Shown here in pieces: positions 1 through 8,722 of a DNA stretch of 27,705 bases. The DNA is taken from the NCBI GenBank assembly GCA_039927975.1, contig JBDSTZ010000085.1:1-27705 (forward strand), written 5' to 3'. The stretch is from JBDSTZ01 sp039927975. Its GTDB lineage: Bacteria > Pseudomonadota > Gammaproteobacteria > Burkholderiales > Burkholderiaceae_D. A program made the position numbers and the translations under genes. Position 1 is the first letter of the stretch. Every line of letters begins with the position of its first letter. Under the pieces are notes generated by a model. The model was not told where the DNA came from and ran no database searches. It worked only from the letters and a program-made list of their open reading frames with translations.

Positions 1-560
1 GGCATGATCGGTATGCCGGTGACATGGATCGCTGCGGCGGGGATGCCCTGTTCAAGCAGCTGGAACGCCACCTCATCGTTCGGCGCGAAATAGCCGGTCA
101 TGCGCTCGTGCACCCACATTTTGTGCAGATCGAAGTCGGTGACCTGCACCCACACCGGGCAGTCGACCACGCCGGCGGCGATCAGCTGCGACAGGATGTC
201 GGCCGGCAGAAAATGGGTGCAGATGATCACGTCGGGCCGGGCGCGGGCGATCTCGACCCGGAGCTCGTGGCTGTTGAGCCGCTCGCCCCAGCGCCGCAGC
301 CGATGCGCGACGCCGTCGCGGCTGGCTTGGTTGGTGGCGCGGTACAGCAAGCCCCACAGCGCCGGCGCGCGCCGCACCAGGAACATGTAGAAATCGGCGT
401 ACAGCAGCCGCAGGAAAGGCGAGACCAGCCGCAAGATATCCAGATGGCTCGCCGACACCTCGGCATTCGCGCTGTCCGCATAACTCCGCAGCGCTTCGGC
501 CGCACGGGTGTGGCCGGTGCCGGCCGACACGCTGAGCATCAGTATCTTGGTTCGGGTCAT
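1..560 (-). CDS. MGDG-synthase/diacylglycerol glucosyltransferase-like glycosyltransferase, N-terminal part
   Basis: Reading leftward from an ATG at 558-560 gives 186 codons without a stop before the window edge, so only the N-terminal half is seen. The protein opens MTRTKILMLSVSAGTGHTRA; the GxGHxRAA glycine/histidine motif marks the N-terminal domain of the monogalactosyldiacylglycerol synthase / processive diacylglycerol glucosyltransferase family (GT28-like). Later segments (VIICTHFLPADILS, VWVQVTDFDLHKMWVH, YFAPNDEVAFQL) match the usual acceptor-binding half: a hydrophobic strand with TH, then a TDxxxHxxW motif. Family members transfer a sugar from a nucleotide donor to diacylglycerol at the inner face of the membrane. 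The donor-binding C-terminal half lies outside the window, so substrate cannot be judged. An undecaprenyl-PP-MurNAc GlcNAc transferase (MurG) is the other GT28 possibility, but the N-terminal motifs fit MGDG synthase better. Confidence 0.85.
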   Translation of the reverse strand, partial: MTRTKILMLSVSAGTGHTRAAEALRSYADSANAEVSASHLDILRLVSPFLRLLYADFYMFLVRRAPALWGLLYRATNQASRDGVAHRLRRWGERLNSHELRVEIARARPDVIICTHFLPADILSQLIAAGVVDCPVWVQVTDFDLHKMWVHERMTGYFAPNDEVAFQLLEQGIPAAAIHVTGIPIM

Positions 561-661
561 GACCGCCTATCGAGGGGAAGCGGCTCGATTCTAACGACGC
601 GGCGTGACAGATCGATGACAGGGCCGAAGTGAAGTCATCGCAAGCGCCGCTGGGGGCGCCT

Positions 662-869
662 ACGCCAGGTGCTCGACGCCCCGCACATGTTGCCCGACTC
701 GGGAAGCAGCGTTTGCGTGACGCCCTCGCTGCCCTCTCCTGGTCCCCGACGCGCCGCAGCCAATGATGCCAGGCGCTCGACGCCCACTCTTGTTACCCGA
801 CACGCACGCCGCCGGTGATGCTAGGCGCTGGACGCCCCGCCCTTGTTGCCCGGGTGCGGCGTGGCCGGA
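662..869. repeat. Degenerate ~52-bp tandem repeat containing the 3' end of the neighbouring gene
   Basis: The core 'gccaggcgctcgacgcc' and close variants begin at about 662, 766 and 818. The spacings of 104 and 52 bp imply a 52-bp period with a badly decayed copy near 714. Each good copy continues into a 'cttgttgcccg'-like segment. The rightmost copy includes the last codons and stop (821-823) of the minus-strand Gly/Ala-rich gene; the others lie beyond its stop. Because 52 is not a multiple of three, the copies fall in different frames. The simplest reading is past tandem duplication of the gene's 3' end followed by decay. The interval 561-661 holds only a short GC-rich hairpin (GCGCC/GGCGC at 644-659). 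Confidence 0.6.
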
Positions 870-1276
870 CTGCTCGGGTCGCCTCCTGCCATTGGCGTCG
901 TGTGGCCGGGCGCCGTGCCGGTGCCTGTTTGGGTATCGTCGGCCGAAGCGGCTTCGCCGAGCCCCGTGCCACCTGCTCCGGAGGCGCCGGCCGCCGGGCT
1001 GCCGCCGGCGCCCATCGATCCGCCGGGCGCGCCGGGTACACCGGCCGCGTCCGATTGCTCGCGCAAACTGGGCCCGCCCGGACCACCTTTGCTGCCCGAC
1101 AGTTGCGCGCCCGCCGCCGCATCGGTACCGCCGTGCGCGCCGACGCTTTGCGCGCCGGGTGGCGATGGCGGTGCGTCGACAGGTTGGCTGCCGCCGGCGG
1201 CCAGTGTGTCGCTGCGCCCCGTTTGCCGTCCCTTGTCCTTGCGCGAGGACTGCTCGCCGCGCTGTTCGTTTGTCAT
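821..1276 (-). CDS. Low-complexity Gly/Ala/Pro/Ser-rich hypothetical protein (151 aa)
   Basis: I chose the ATG at 1274-1276 (MTNEQRGEQSSRKDKG...) over one 24 codons upstream because AGGGAA sits about 6 nt before it and the extra upstream residues look like untranslated sequence. The first ~25 residues are charged and polar. The rest is a disordered run rich in Gly, Ala, Pro and Ser (GGPGGPSL, GAPGGSMGAGGSPAAGASGAGG), ending GNKGGASSA. There is no signal peptide, membrane segment or catalytic motif. The composition suggests an unstructured cytoplasmic protein, perhaps stress-related, but no function can be assigned. The next gene to the right (1485) is divergent. The 3' end lies inside a 52-bp repeat array. 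The frame could be spurious in such GC-rich DNA, but the ribosome binding site and charged N-terminus argue for a gene. Confidence 0.55.
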   Translation of the reverse strand: MTNEQRGEQSSRKDKGRQTGRSDTLAAGGSQPVDAPPSPPGAQSVGAHGGTDAAAGAQLSGSKGGPGGPSLREQSDAAGVPGAPGGSMGAGGSPAAGASGAGGTGLGEAASADDTQTGTGTAPGHTTPMAGGDPSSPATPHPGNKGGASSA

Positions 1277-1484
1277 GATGAATTCCCTGTGTGTGCATGC
1301 GCCAACGGGCGCGCATGGTGCACACCCTCGTGCGAATGAAGAATGCATATTCTGCCGGACTTCGCCTTGCGAGCCGCGCTCATTTCCGCTTCAACACACC
1401 ACGGACGATTCGCGCTGGGAGGCATCGTCAAATTGAATTTGTCACGTCAAACAAGGTCATAACGGTGATAGACGAAAGGCAGCC

Positions 1485-1816
1485 ATGAACCAGCCCACCA
1501 CTGACGACAAGCTCGACCCGCAAGCCCCCGAACGCAGGCAATCCAGCCACCAATCCCTACCCACCCGCCTGATCCAATGGCCGCCGGCGAGGCCGACAAA
1601 ATCGTCGGTCCGGACAAACCTGAACGCGACCTGAACGATCCACCCTTGGTCAGCACCGGCGTCGGTTCCGGCCCATCCTTCGATCAGGTTGGCGGAGCCG
1701 GTCTCGGCAAGCAAGCGGGCGAGCAGGATCAGGATCAGGATCAGGAAAGGCCCGCCACCACGCGTGACCGCGACACCCGTGCGGAGGATTTGCAGGACCG
1801 GACCGGCAAGACATAA
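1485..1816 (+). pseudogene. Small acidic hydrophilic protein with apparent single-base frameshift
   Basis: An ATG at 1485 follows AAAGG at good spacing and reads MNQPTTDDKLDPQAPERRQS, then drifts into unlikely sequence and stops near 1634. A second frame reads MAAGEADKIVGPDKPERDLN from 1577, continues to a stop at 1816 and has no ribosome binding site. Adding one C to the CCC run at 1555-1557 joins the two smoothly as ...SSHQSPTHPPDPMAAGEADKI..., giving a protein of about 110 residues. It would be soluble and rich in Asp, Glu, Gln, Pro and Gly, with a QDQDQDQ run (1729-1746) from a GGATCA-type repeat. So this is either a real one-base deletion, a sequencing slip in a C run, or a gene starting at 1577. 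I do not recognise a function. Confidence 0.6.
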
Positions 1817-1946
1817 AAGCGCGAGGCTTCCTGCCTGCGATCTTGTCCGGGAAGTCGCGCGGCGCCTGGCGCGGGTCTTTGCCGTGCACACGGTTCGGAG
1901 ACTTGCCTTGAGACTTTGCCCTGCATACGGCTGGGTATCCCGCCCG

Positions 1947-1970
1947 GAGCCTTTTTCCGGAACAAGGCTC
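1947..1970. terminator. Inverted repeat in the 1817-2034 gap, possible bidirectional terminator
   Basis: GAGCCTT at 1947-1953 and AAGGCTC at 1964-1970 form a perfect 7-bp stem around a 10-nt loop. It lies between the convergent ends of the frameshifted small gene (ends 1816) and the DksA-like gene (ends 2035). No U-tract follows on either strand, so intrinsic termination is uncertain. The remainder of 1817-2034 shows two loosely similar 'aagtcgcgcg' stretches (about 1850 and 1973) and no convincing gene. Confidence 0.35.
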
Positions 1971-2034
1971 GGCAAGTCGCGCGCCATGGCCCGGCGAGTG
2001 ACAAGCTCCCGACCGGCTCACGGTTGCCCGCCAC

Positions 2035-2430
2035 TCACATGGTCGGTCCGCGCGCCGTATGCGCCTCGGCCTCCAGTCGTTGCTGACATGTGACGCAGGT
2101 CTGCACGGTCGGCATGGCCAGCAAGCGCTCGTCGGGAATCTCCTGCCCGCAGACCGTGCACACATTGCCCACACCGTTGTCGAGCCGGGCGATGGCGCTG
2201 TCTATATCGCGCAGCAAGCCTTGTTCCTGCCGCAGCAGCGCCACTTCGTTATCGGCCAGGTAGCTGGCCTGCGACATATCGTCCGGCTGCCCGAGGTTGG
2301 CCAGCAGCGATGTGGCGGCCGGCTCGTCCGACGCTTCAAGACGCGCGCGCACGTGCGCCACAACGTCGCTGCGCGCAGCGTCAAGCCGCTTGCGTAATTC
2401 GGCGGCGGTCGAGGGGGGTAATGTAGCCAT
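2035..2430 (-). CDS. DksA/TraR family C4 zinc-finger protein
   Basis: A 131-residue protein with an N-terminal helical half (about 5-80, rich in Leu, Glu, Arg and Ala, consistent with the DksA coiled coil) and a C-terminal four-cysteine zinc finger: Cys91 and Cys94 (VCTVCGQEIP), then Cys112 and Cys115 (TCVTCQ). The spacing and the GQEIPxxRL segment match the DksA/TraR zinc-finger family. Members bind in the RNA polymerase secondary channel and alter promoter response, often with ppGpp. This protein is shorter than DksA (about 150) and longer than TraR (about 70), so I call it a DksA-like paralogue. It follows the ATP-grasp/alpha-E gene on the same strand after 90 bp and could be read through from it. 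Confidence 0.93.
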   Translation of the reverse strand: MATLPPSTAAELRKRLDAARSDVVAHVRARLEASDEPAATSLLANLGQPDDMSQASYLADNEVALLRQEQGLLRDIDSAIARLDNGVGNVCTVCGQEIPDERLLAMPTVQTCVTCQQRLEAEAHTARGPTM

Positions 2431-2520
2431 GCTGGTCCTGAATGCGAGAGGTCAATCAGTCCAGTGTGGCCGCGCGCATGCCCGGTCGCTTGAGCCATCT
2501 CAATCGTGCAGGCGCGCGAC

Positions 2521-5037
2521 TCAGGCCTTGCCGGTATGACTGAAGAAGCGCTCGCCGAGCTGCTCCGAGAGTTCCTGTCCAGCCAGCCGCAGCCGTTGCA
2601 GCAGGTCGAGCAGATAGGCACTGCCGGCGACGAGGTCGGTCTCTTCCTCGATGCCCGTCAGTTCAGCCTGCAAGGCCTCGAACTGCTCGCCCGGCTTGGC
2701 GCCCGTGCTCTCGCCCAGCTGCCGCAAACTCTTCAGAATGCCGTCGACCTGGAAAACGATCGCGCGCGGGTTGCTGTTGTCGAGCATGAGCAGGTCGAGC
2801 AACGGCAGCCACTCCGGCTCGGACTGGTACCGCGCCCGATAGGTGATGGTGCTGTCGGACAGGTCGAGCAGCCAGTCGAGCGCGCCCTCCTCGTCCATCC
2901 AGAGGCTGCGCTCCAGCGCCAGGCACTGGTATTCCAGCCGCTCGATGCGGCGGCCGAGCGACATGAAGCGCCAGCCCAGATCGCGGTTCATGCCATCCAT
3001 CGCGTAGCCGGACATCAGCATCGACGCTTCCTCCGCCTGGTCGAGCAGGCGCATGGCCTCGCGCTGGCTCAGGCCCGCCTCGTCGGTGGGCGTGATCATC
3101 ATGTTCTGCAAGGCGCGCCAATTGTTGAGCGAGATGCGCTCGCGCAGCTCGCTGGCGTTGCGGTGCAGTTGCTGCTGCTGCTGCACCAGCCCCGGCACGT
3201 CGGCCGAACCGACCGCCCGCAGCAAGGCGGCCTCGATCTCGGCGTCGCTCATCACCGCCGGCGGCGCCTCGCCCGCTTCGCCCGGCGGTGCGGCAATCAG
3301 GCCGAACCAGGAGCACAGCGAGGTGATCGCCGCCCACTCGTCGCCGCGCTCGTCCGGACGCACGTGGAACAGATAGTCCAGGCCGATACGCAGCAGACGC
3401 CCCAGGTTGCCGCAGCGCTCGGCGTTGCGGCCGAACCAGAACAGGTTTTCGGCCATCCGGCTCGACAGATGGGTGTCGTCGCGCACCAGGTCGCGGCTGG
3501 TGCGCGCGCGCTTTTCCGGCAAGGCCGGCCCCAGCTTGGCCTTCGCCTGCACCCAGGTATCCTTGCTGCCGCCGCCATGCTGCATGGTGATCACCCGCGC
3601 GTCCGGCCCGGTGGCCACCCGCGTCAAGCCGCCCGGCATGACCATATAGCCTTTCGGCGTGGCGCAGGCGTACACCCGCAGGCCGGTGGCGCAGGGATAC
3701 AGGCCCTCCTGCTCGGTACCCCGGTGCAGCCAGACCGGCACCTGCGACAGCCGCACCAATTCCTGCGCCACGTAATCGCTGGGATTGGCGCGCAGCTGGG
3801 CGATCAGCGCGGCGCGCGCATCCGTGTCGAGGTCGGCGCCGAACACCGTGCCCTGGCGCAGCTGCGGCACGCTCGGCTTGATCACCAGCCGTTCCAGATT
3901 GCCGACCACCTGATCGAGCGCGGCCGGCTCGCCGCACCACCAGGTGGCCACCGACGGCATTTTGAGCGGCTGGCGCAGCAGACGCTCGCACAGGCTCGGC
4001 AGAAAGCCCAGCAGCGCGCCCGACTCGAGCAGGCTGGCGCCAAGGCTGTTGGTGATGAGCACATTGCCCAGGCGCGCGGCCTCGGTCAGGCCGGCCACGC
4101 CAAGCGCCGAATCGGTGCGCAATTCAAGCGGATCGCAAAAGTCGTCGTCGACCCGGCGCAGGATCACGTGGACCCGCTGCATGCCCGACAGCGACTTGAG
4201 CCACACCATGCCCTGGCGCACCGTCAGGTCGCTGCCCTGCACCAGCGGCAAACCGAGGTAGCGCGCCAGGTAGGTGTGCTCGAAGTAGGTTTCGTTGTGC
4301 GGCCCCGGTGTGAGCAGCACCATCACCGGCGGCTCGCCGGGCCGCAATGGCACCGCACCTTCGCCATTCTCGGCGCACTGGCGGCCCCAGTGGGCCAGGC
4401 TGGCGCGCATCGTGTCGAAGAAGCCGGCCAGGTTGCGCACCTGCAGTTCGCGCTGCAGTTCGGGAAAGATGCGGCTGACCACGGCGCGGTTTTCCAGCGC
4501 GTAGCCGGCGCCCGACGGCGCCTGTGTGCGGTCGCCCACCACCCACCAGCGCCCGTTCGGCGCGCGCGCCAGGTCGAGCGCGTAAAAATGCAGGGCCGTG
4601 TCGCCGATGTGCGGCATGCCGTGGCAGGGCCGCAGGAAGCCGGCGTGGCCATGCACCAGCGCCGGCGGCAGCAAGCCCTCGGCCAGCAGCTTCTGCTCGC
4701 CGTACACGTCAAGCAGAACGCGGTTGAGCAGGCCGGCGCGCTGGATCACCGCCGCCTCGATCTCGGCCCATTCCTCGTGCGGCAGGATCAGCGGCAAGGC
4801 GTTCAGATCCCACGGCCGCGAGGTGCCCTTGGCGTCGGCATACACGTTGTAGGTGACGCCGTTCTCGCGCACCTGGCGCGCCACCGCGTCGAGCCGCTGC
4901 TGCATGGCGCCTTCCGGCTCGGCCAGCAGGGCGTCCAGCAGCGCGCGCCAGTGTTCGCGCGGCTGCAAGCCTTCGGCGAACATTTCATCGTAGGCGTCCG
5001 GACCGGACGGATAGCCCCTCAACAGATTGTCTGGCAT
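2521..5037 (-). CDS. Circularly permuted ATP-grasp fused to alpha-E domain
   Basis: An 838-residue two-domain protein. Residues 1 to about 500 are a circularly permuted ATP-grasp (old DUF404/DUF407): GVTYNVYAD, RPWDLNALPLILP, the LTPGPHNETYFEHTYLARYLG segment, the VHVILRRVDDDFCDPLELR segment and the TNSLGASLLES segment are typical. From about residue 520, SSRMAENLFWFGRNAERC begins the helical alpha-E domain (DUF403), which runs to the C-terminus. The ATP-grasp is expected to activate a carboxylate and form an amide-type bond; alpha-E is a predicted partner of unknown chemistry. The two halves are often separate adjacent genes and are fused here. The gene lies 47 bp after the large transglutaminase gene on the same strand, so it is probably the third gene of an operon. 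No export signal is visible. Confidence 0.93.
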   Translation of the reverse strand: MPDNLLRGYPSGPDAYDEMFAEGLQPREHWRALLDALLAEPEGAMQQRLDAVARQVRENGVTYNVYADAKGTSRPWDLNALPLILPHEEWAEIEAAVIQRAGLLNRVLLDVYGEQKLLAEGLLPPALVHGHAGFLRPCHGMPHIGDTALHFYALDLARAPNGRWWVVGDRTQAPSGAGYALENRAVVSRIFPELQRELQVRNLAGFFDTMRASLAHWGRQCAENGEGAVPLRPGEPPVMVLLTPGPHNETYFEHTYLARYLGLPLVQGSDLTVRQGMVWLKSLSGMQRVHVILRRVDDDFCDPLELRTDSALGVAGLTEAARLGNVLITNSLGASLLESGALLGFLPSLCERLLRQPLKMPSVATWWCGEPAALDQVVGNLERLVIKPSVPQLRQGTVFGADLDTDARAALIAQLRANPSDYVAQELVRLSQVPVWLHRGTEQEGLYPCATGLRVYACATPKGYMVMPGGLTRVATGPDARVITMQHGGGSKDTWVQAKAKLGPALPEKRARTSRDLVRDDTHLSSRMAENLFWFGRNAERCGNLGRLLRIGLDYLFHVRPDERGDEWAAITSLCSWFGLIAAPPGEAGEAPPAVMSDAEIEAALLRAVGSADVPGLVQQQQQLHRNASELRERISLNNWRALQNMMITPTDEAGLSQREAMRLLDQAEEASMLMSGYAMDGMNRDLGWRFMSLGRRIERLEYQCLALERSLWMDEEGALDWLLDLSDSTITYRARYQSEPEWLPLLDLLMLDNSNPRAIVFQVDGILKSLRQLGESTGAKPGEQFEALQAELTGIEEETDLVAGSAYLLDLLQRLRLAGQELSEQLGERFFSHTGKA

Positions 5038-5084
5038 AGGTTCAGTTCAAAGTGGGCGGGCTCGACGTTAAGCAGCATACGCGT

Positions 5085-8000
5085 TTATTGCCCTTGCCAG
5101 CGCAAATCGAGCGTCAGGGGGAAACTCGGATTGACCGCTTCCTTGACCACCTGCATCGGCCCCGGCGTGTGGCCATGCGACCAGAACCGCGCGAAGCGGC
5201 GCGCCTCGGCCGCATTGGCATTGACCGGCGAACCGGTTTCGCTGCGCCCGCCCGGATGCACCACGTGATAAGTGCAGCCGCCCACCGCGCGCCCGCTCCA
5301 GGTGTCGACCAGGTCGAAGGTCAAGGGCGCCTGCACGCGGATGCTCGGGTGCAGCGCCGACCACGGACTCCAGGCGCGGAAACGCACACCGGCCACGAAT
5401 TCGCCCGGCACCCCGGTCGGATGCAGCGGCAGCATGCGGCCGTTGCAGGCGATCACATGGCGCCCGCCGGTCAGCCCGCGCACCAGCAGTTGCATGCGCT
5501 CGACCGAGGAATCGACATAGCGCGCGGTGCCGCCGGCGCTCATTTCCTCGCCCAGCACATGCCACGGTTCGATCGCCTGGCGCAATTCCATTTCGACGCC
5601 TTCATACACCACGGTGCCGAAACGCGGGAACCTGAACTCGACAAAAGGGTCGAACCAATGGTCCTCGAAAGCATAGCCGGCGGCGCGCAGGTCGCGCGCG
5701 ACGTCGCGGATGTCTTGCGCCACGAAGTGCGGCAGCATCCAGCGGTCGTGCAGCGCGGTGCCCCAATGGACCAGTTTTGCGGTGTAGGGTTCGCGCCAGA
5801 AGCGTGCCACCAGCGCCCGCAGCAGCAGCATTTGCAGAAGGCTCATGCGCTCGTGCGGCGGCATCTCGAAGGCGCGAAATTCCACCAGGCCCAGGCGCCC
5901 GGTGGGGCCGTCGGGCGAGTACAGTTTATCGATCGAGAATTCGGAGCGGTGGGTGTTGCCGGTCAAGTCCACCAGGTGGTTGCGCAGCAGGCGGTCGACC
6001 ATCCACGGCTTGTCGCCCGGATGCAGGGTCGGCAGTACCTGGTCCATTTGCTGAAAGGCGATCGCCAGTTCGTACAGATTGTCGTCGCGCGCCTCGTCCA
6101 CCCGCGGCGCCTGGCTGGTCGGCCCGATAAAGGTGCCCGAAAACAGATAGGAGAGCGCGGGATGGTTCTGCCAGTAGGTGATCAGGCTCTTGAGCAGGTC
6201 GGGCCGGCGCAGCATCGGGCTGTCCTCGGCCGTGGCGCCGCCCAGCGTGGCGTGGTTGCCGCCGCCGGTGCCGGTGTGGCGGCCGTCGAGCATGAACTTC
6301 TCGGTGCCGAGGCGGCACAGGCGCGCCTCCTCGTACAGGGTCGACATATTGTAGACCAGCTCTTTCCAGCTGGCCGCCGGATGGATGTTCACCTCGATCA
6401 CGCCTGGGTCGGGCGTCACGCTGAGCAGTTTGATGCGCGGATCGCGCGGCGGCGGATAGCCTTCGATCCACAGCTTCATCTTCAACAGCGCGGCGGTGTT
6501 CTCGACCGCCGCCACCAGCGCCAGGTAATCCTCGATGCGTTTCAAGGGCGGCATGAACACATGCAGCCGGCCGCCGCGCACCTGCACGCACAGCGCGGTG
6601 TGGATGACCTCGCGCGGCGCCGGCGGCGCGGCCGCCTTGGCGGGCTTGGCGGCCTTGTCGGGATTGAGTCCCAGCAGCGCGCGCTTCTCGCGCTTGGGCG
6701 CAGCCAGCGCGCCGCGCGCGGCAAACGGGTCGACGTCGTGCTCGACCTCGCGCTCGTCAGGCATCACCCACGGTAGCGCGTTCAGCGGCAGGCGCAGGCC
6801 CATCGGCGAATCTCCCTCGATCAGGTACAGGTGCTCGCGCTTGAGCGGCCACGGCGAGGTGCGCCATTGCGGGCCAAAGCCAACGCTGGCCGCGCCCTCC
6901 TCGGCCTTCAAGGGCAGCACGTAGCCGACCACCGCGCCAAGCCCGGCCTGCAACAGGCGCGACAGGCGGCGCCGCTCGTCGGAATCCTTCAGGTCCGCCT
7001 TCAAGGGGTCGAGGTTGACCGGCATGGCCTGCTCGCGCTGGGCTTGCTGGATCACGTCTTCGTAGGCCGGCAACTGGCTGCCGGCCGGCAGGCGCAGCGC
7101 GCGCACCAGCGCACTGCAAAACCGCTCGGCCTCGTCGGCGCCGTAACCGTCGTCGACCTTTTCGTCGGAAAACAGGCTCGCGTCGAGCCACATCGGCTGG
7201 CCGTCGACGCGCCAGTAAATATTCAGCGCCCAGCGCGGCAGCGGTTCGCCCGGATACCACTTGCCCTGGCCGTAATGGAGCATGCCGCCGGGCGCAAAAT
7301 GGTTTTTCAGGCGGTGCATCAGATCGCCGGCCAGCCTGCGCTTGTCGTCGCCGTGCGCTTCCGTATTCCACTGGGCGCCGTCCATATCGTCGATCGACAC
7401 GAAGGTCGGCTCGCCGCCCTGGGTCAGGCGCACATCGTTGGCCTTCAATTCGGCGTCGACCCGCTGCCCCAGCTGGTCAATTTTTTCCCAGTCGGCGTCG
7501 GCATACGGCATCGTCACGCGCGGGTCCTCGTGGATGCGGGTAATCGTCATCTCATGGAAGAAGGTCACTTCGGCCTTGTCCGTGAAGCCGCTCACCGGCG
7601 CCGCCGACGACGGCATTGCGGTGCAGGCGAGCGGAATGTGGCCTTCGCTGGCCAGCATGCCGGAGGTCGGATCGAGCCCGATCCAGCCGGCGCCCGGCAC
7701 ATACACCTCGGCCCAGGCGTGCAGATCGGTGAAGTCGACCTCGGTGCCGCTGGGGCCGTCGAGCGCGGCCTGGTCGGCGCGCAGCTGGATCAGATAGCCC
7801 GAGACAAAGCGCGCGGCCAGTCCCATCTGGCGCAGGATCTGCACCAGCAGCCAGCCGCTGTCGCGACACGAGCCGGAACGCTTGTCGAGGGTCTGCTCGG
7901 GCGTCTGCACGCCCGGTTCCATGCGCAGCAGATAGGCAATGTCGCCCTGCAGACGCTGATTGATGCTGACCAAAAAGTCGTTGGTGGCCATGCCCTCGGC

Positions 8001-8417
8001 CGGGATCGCCGCGCGCGCCGCCTCGACCCAGGCCGCCTGCAGCGGGCCGGCCGGTTCGGTCTGCAGATAGGCGCCCAGTTCCACCGCCAGCTGCTCTGGA
8101 TAGCTGAACGGAAAGCGCTCGGCATATTTCTCGACGAAGAAGTCGAACGGATTAATGACCGTCATGTCGGCCACCAGATCGACGGTGAATTCGAGCACGT
8201 CCGATTTTTCCGGGAACACGAAGCGGCCGATGTAATTGCCGTACGGGTCCTGCTGCCAGTTGATGAAGTGTTCCTGCGGCGCCACGCTGAGCGAATACGA
8301 CAGGATCGGCGTACGGGCGTGAGGCGCCGGCCGCAGCCGCACCTCATGCGGCGAGAGTGCGACCAGACGGTCGTAGCGGTAACTCGTCTTGTGATGCAAC
8401 GCTACGCGGATAGCCAT
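5085..8417 (-). CDS. Transglutaminase-like / DUF2126 protein (1110 aa)
   Basis: I place the start at 8415-8417 (MAIRVALHHKTSYRYDRLVA) because homologues of this type begin with this strand and AAAGG lies upstream; an ATG at 8489 would add 24 residues unlike the family. Residues 1-290 are a bacterial transglutaminase-like domain. The likely triad is Cys near 183 (KRSGSCRDSGWLL), His near 233 (DLHAWAEVYV) and Asp near 247 (GLDPTSGM). The remaining ~800 residues are the large C-terminal domain often annotated DUF2126, starting at VRLTQGGEPTFVSIDD and including HYGQGKWYPGEPLPRW and a long terminal beta-rich segment. The function is unproven; the papain-like fold suggests peptide cleavage or cross-linking. 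There is no signal peptide. It sits between the smaller transglutaminase and the ATP-grasp gene on the same strand. Confidence 0.93.
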   Translation of the reverse strand: MAIRVALHHKTSYRYDRLVALSPHEVRLRPAPHARTPILSYSLSVAPQEHFINWQQDPYGNYIGRFVFPEKSDVLEFTVDLVADMTVINPFDFFVEKYAERFPFSYPEQLAVELGAYLQTEPAGPLQAAWVEAARAAIPAEGMATNDFLVSINQRLQGDIAYLLRMEPGVQTPEQTLDKRSGSCRDSGWLLVQILRQMGLAARFVSGYLIQLRADQAALDGPSGTEVDFTDLHAWAEVYVPGAGWIGLDPTSGMLASEGHIPLACTAMPSSAAPVSGFTDKAEVTFFHEMTITRIHEDPRVTMPYADADWEKIDQLGQRVDAELKANDVRLTQGGEPTFVSIDDMDGAQWNTEAHGDDKRRLAGDLMHRLKNHFAPGGMLHYGQGKWYPGEPLPRWALNIYWRVDGQPMWLDASLFSDEKVDDGYGADEAERFCSALVRALRLPAGSQLPAYEDVIQQAQREQAMPVNLDPLKADLKDSDERRRLSRLLQAGLGAVVGYVLPLKAEEGAASVGFGPQWRTSPWPLKREHLYLIEGDSPMGLRLPLNALPWVMPDEREVEHDVDPFAARGALAAPKREKRALLGLNPDKAAKPAKAAAPPAPREVIHTALCVQVRGGRLHVFMPPLKRIEDYLALVAAVENTAALLKMKLWIEGYPPPRDPRIKLLSVTPDPGVIEVNIHPAASWKELVYNMSTLYEEARLCRLGTEKFMLDGRHTGTGGGNHATLGGATAEDSPMLRRPDLLKSLITYWQNHPALSYLFSGTFIGPTSQAPRVDEARDDNLYELAIAFQQMDQVLPTLHPGDKPWMVDRLLRNHLVDLTGNTHRSEFSIDKLYSPDGPTGRLGLVEFRAFEMPPHERMSLLQMLLLRALVARFWREPYTAKLVHWGTALHDRWMLPHFVAQDIRDVARDLRAAGYAFEDHWFDPFVEFRFPRFGTVVYEGVEMELRQAIEPWHVLGEEMSAGGTARYVDSSVERMQLLVRGLTGGRHVIACNGRMLPLHPTGVPGEFVAGVRFRAWSPWSALHPSIRVQAPLTFDLVDTWSGRAVGGCTYHVVHPGGRSETGSPVNANAAEARRFARFWSHGHTPGPMQVVKEAVNPSFPLTLDLRWQGQ

Positions 8418-8722
8418 GCGGAGTGCCTTTCTGCTTGTCGATGTACTACACCAGGGAGGCGCGCGCCCGACCGTGCGATGCGCGTGCACTGCCTGGACTG
8501 TCAGCAGGATTCATGCCATGTCGACATGGCGGGCGGCGCGCGCATCAGCCCTGAGGCGATAGCGTGAAAGGGAAAGGGAAAGAAGGGAAAAAGGCAAGGC
8601 AAGCCGGGATCGGTGGTGCGCACGCCATACCGTTAGAAATAGCAGGAAGGGGGAAGGAATGTCGGGCCTAGCGACGGGGCCAGCAGGCCGGCGGCGAGGC
8701 CAACAAACTGGCGGCAGCAAGA
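8418..8722. other. 305-bp spacer with polypurine tract inside the transglutaminase cluster
   Basis: No convincing gene is seen here. The plus strand has an unbroken purine run at 8566-8594, built from GAAAGG/GGGAAA units, and a second purine-rich stretch at 8644-8659. On the transcribed (minus) strand these are pyrimidine tracts. The spacer is long compared with the 47 bp before the next gene of the cluster, so it may hold a promoter for the large transglutaminase gene. I could not pick a clear -35/-10 pair. Confidence 0.4.

Noticed and set aside
2506..5268. A 920-codon open frame on the plus strand opposite the ATP-grasp/alpha-E gene
   Set aside because: It is antisense to a gene with clear domains, its translation is rich in His, Gln, Arg and Ala as expected from reversed GC-rich codons, and it has no family motif.
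5052..8567. Long plus-strand open frames (about 5052-6776 and 6831-8567) opposite the DUF2126 gene
   Set aside because: Antisense artefacts of third-position G/C bias; compositions are unnatural and no motif is seen.
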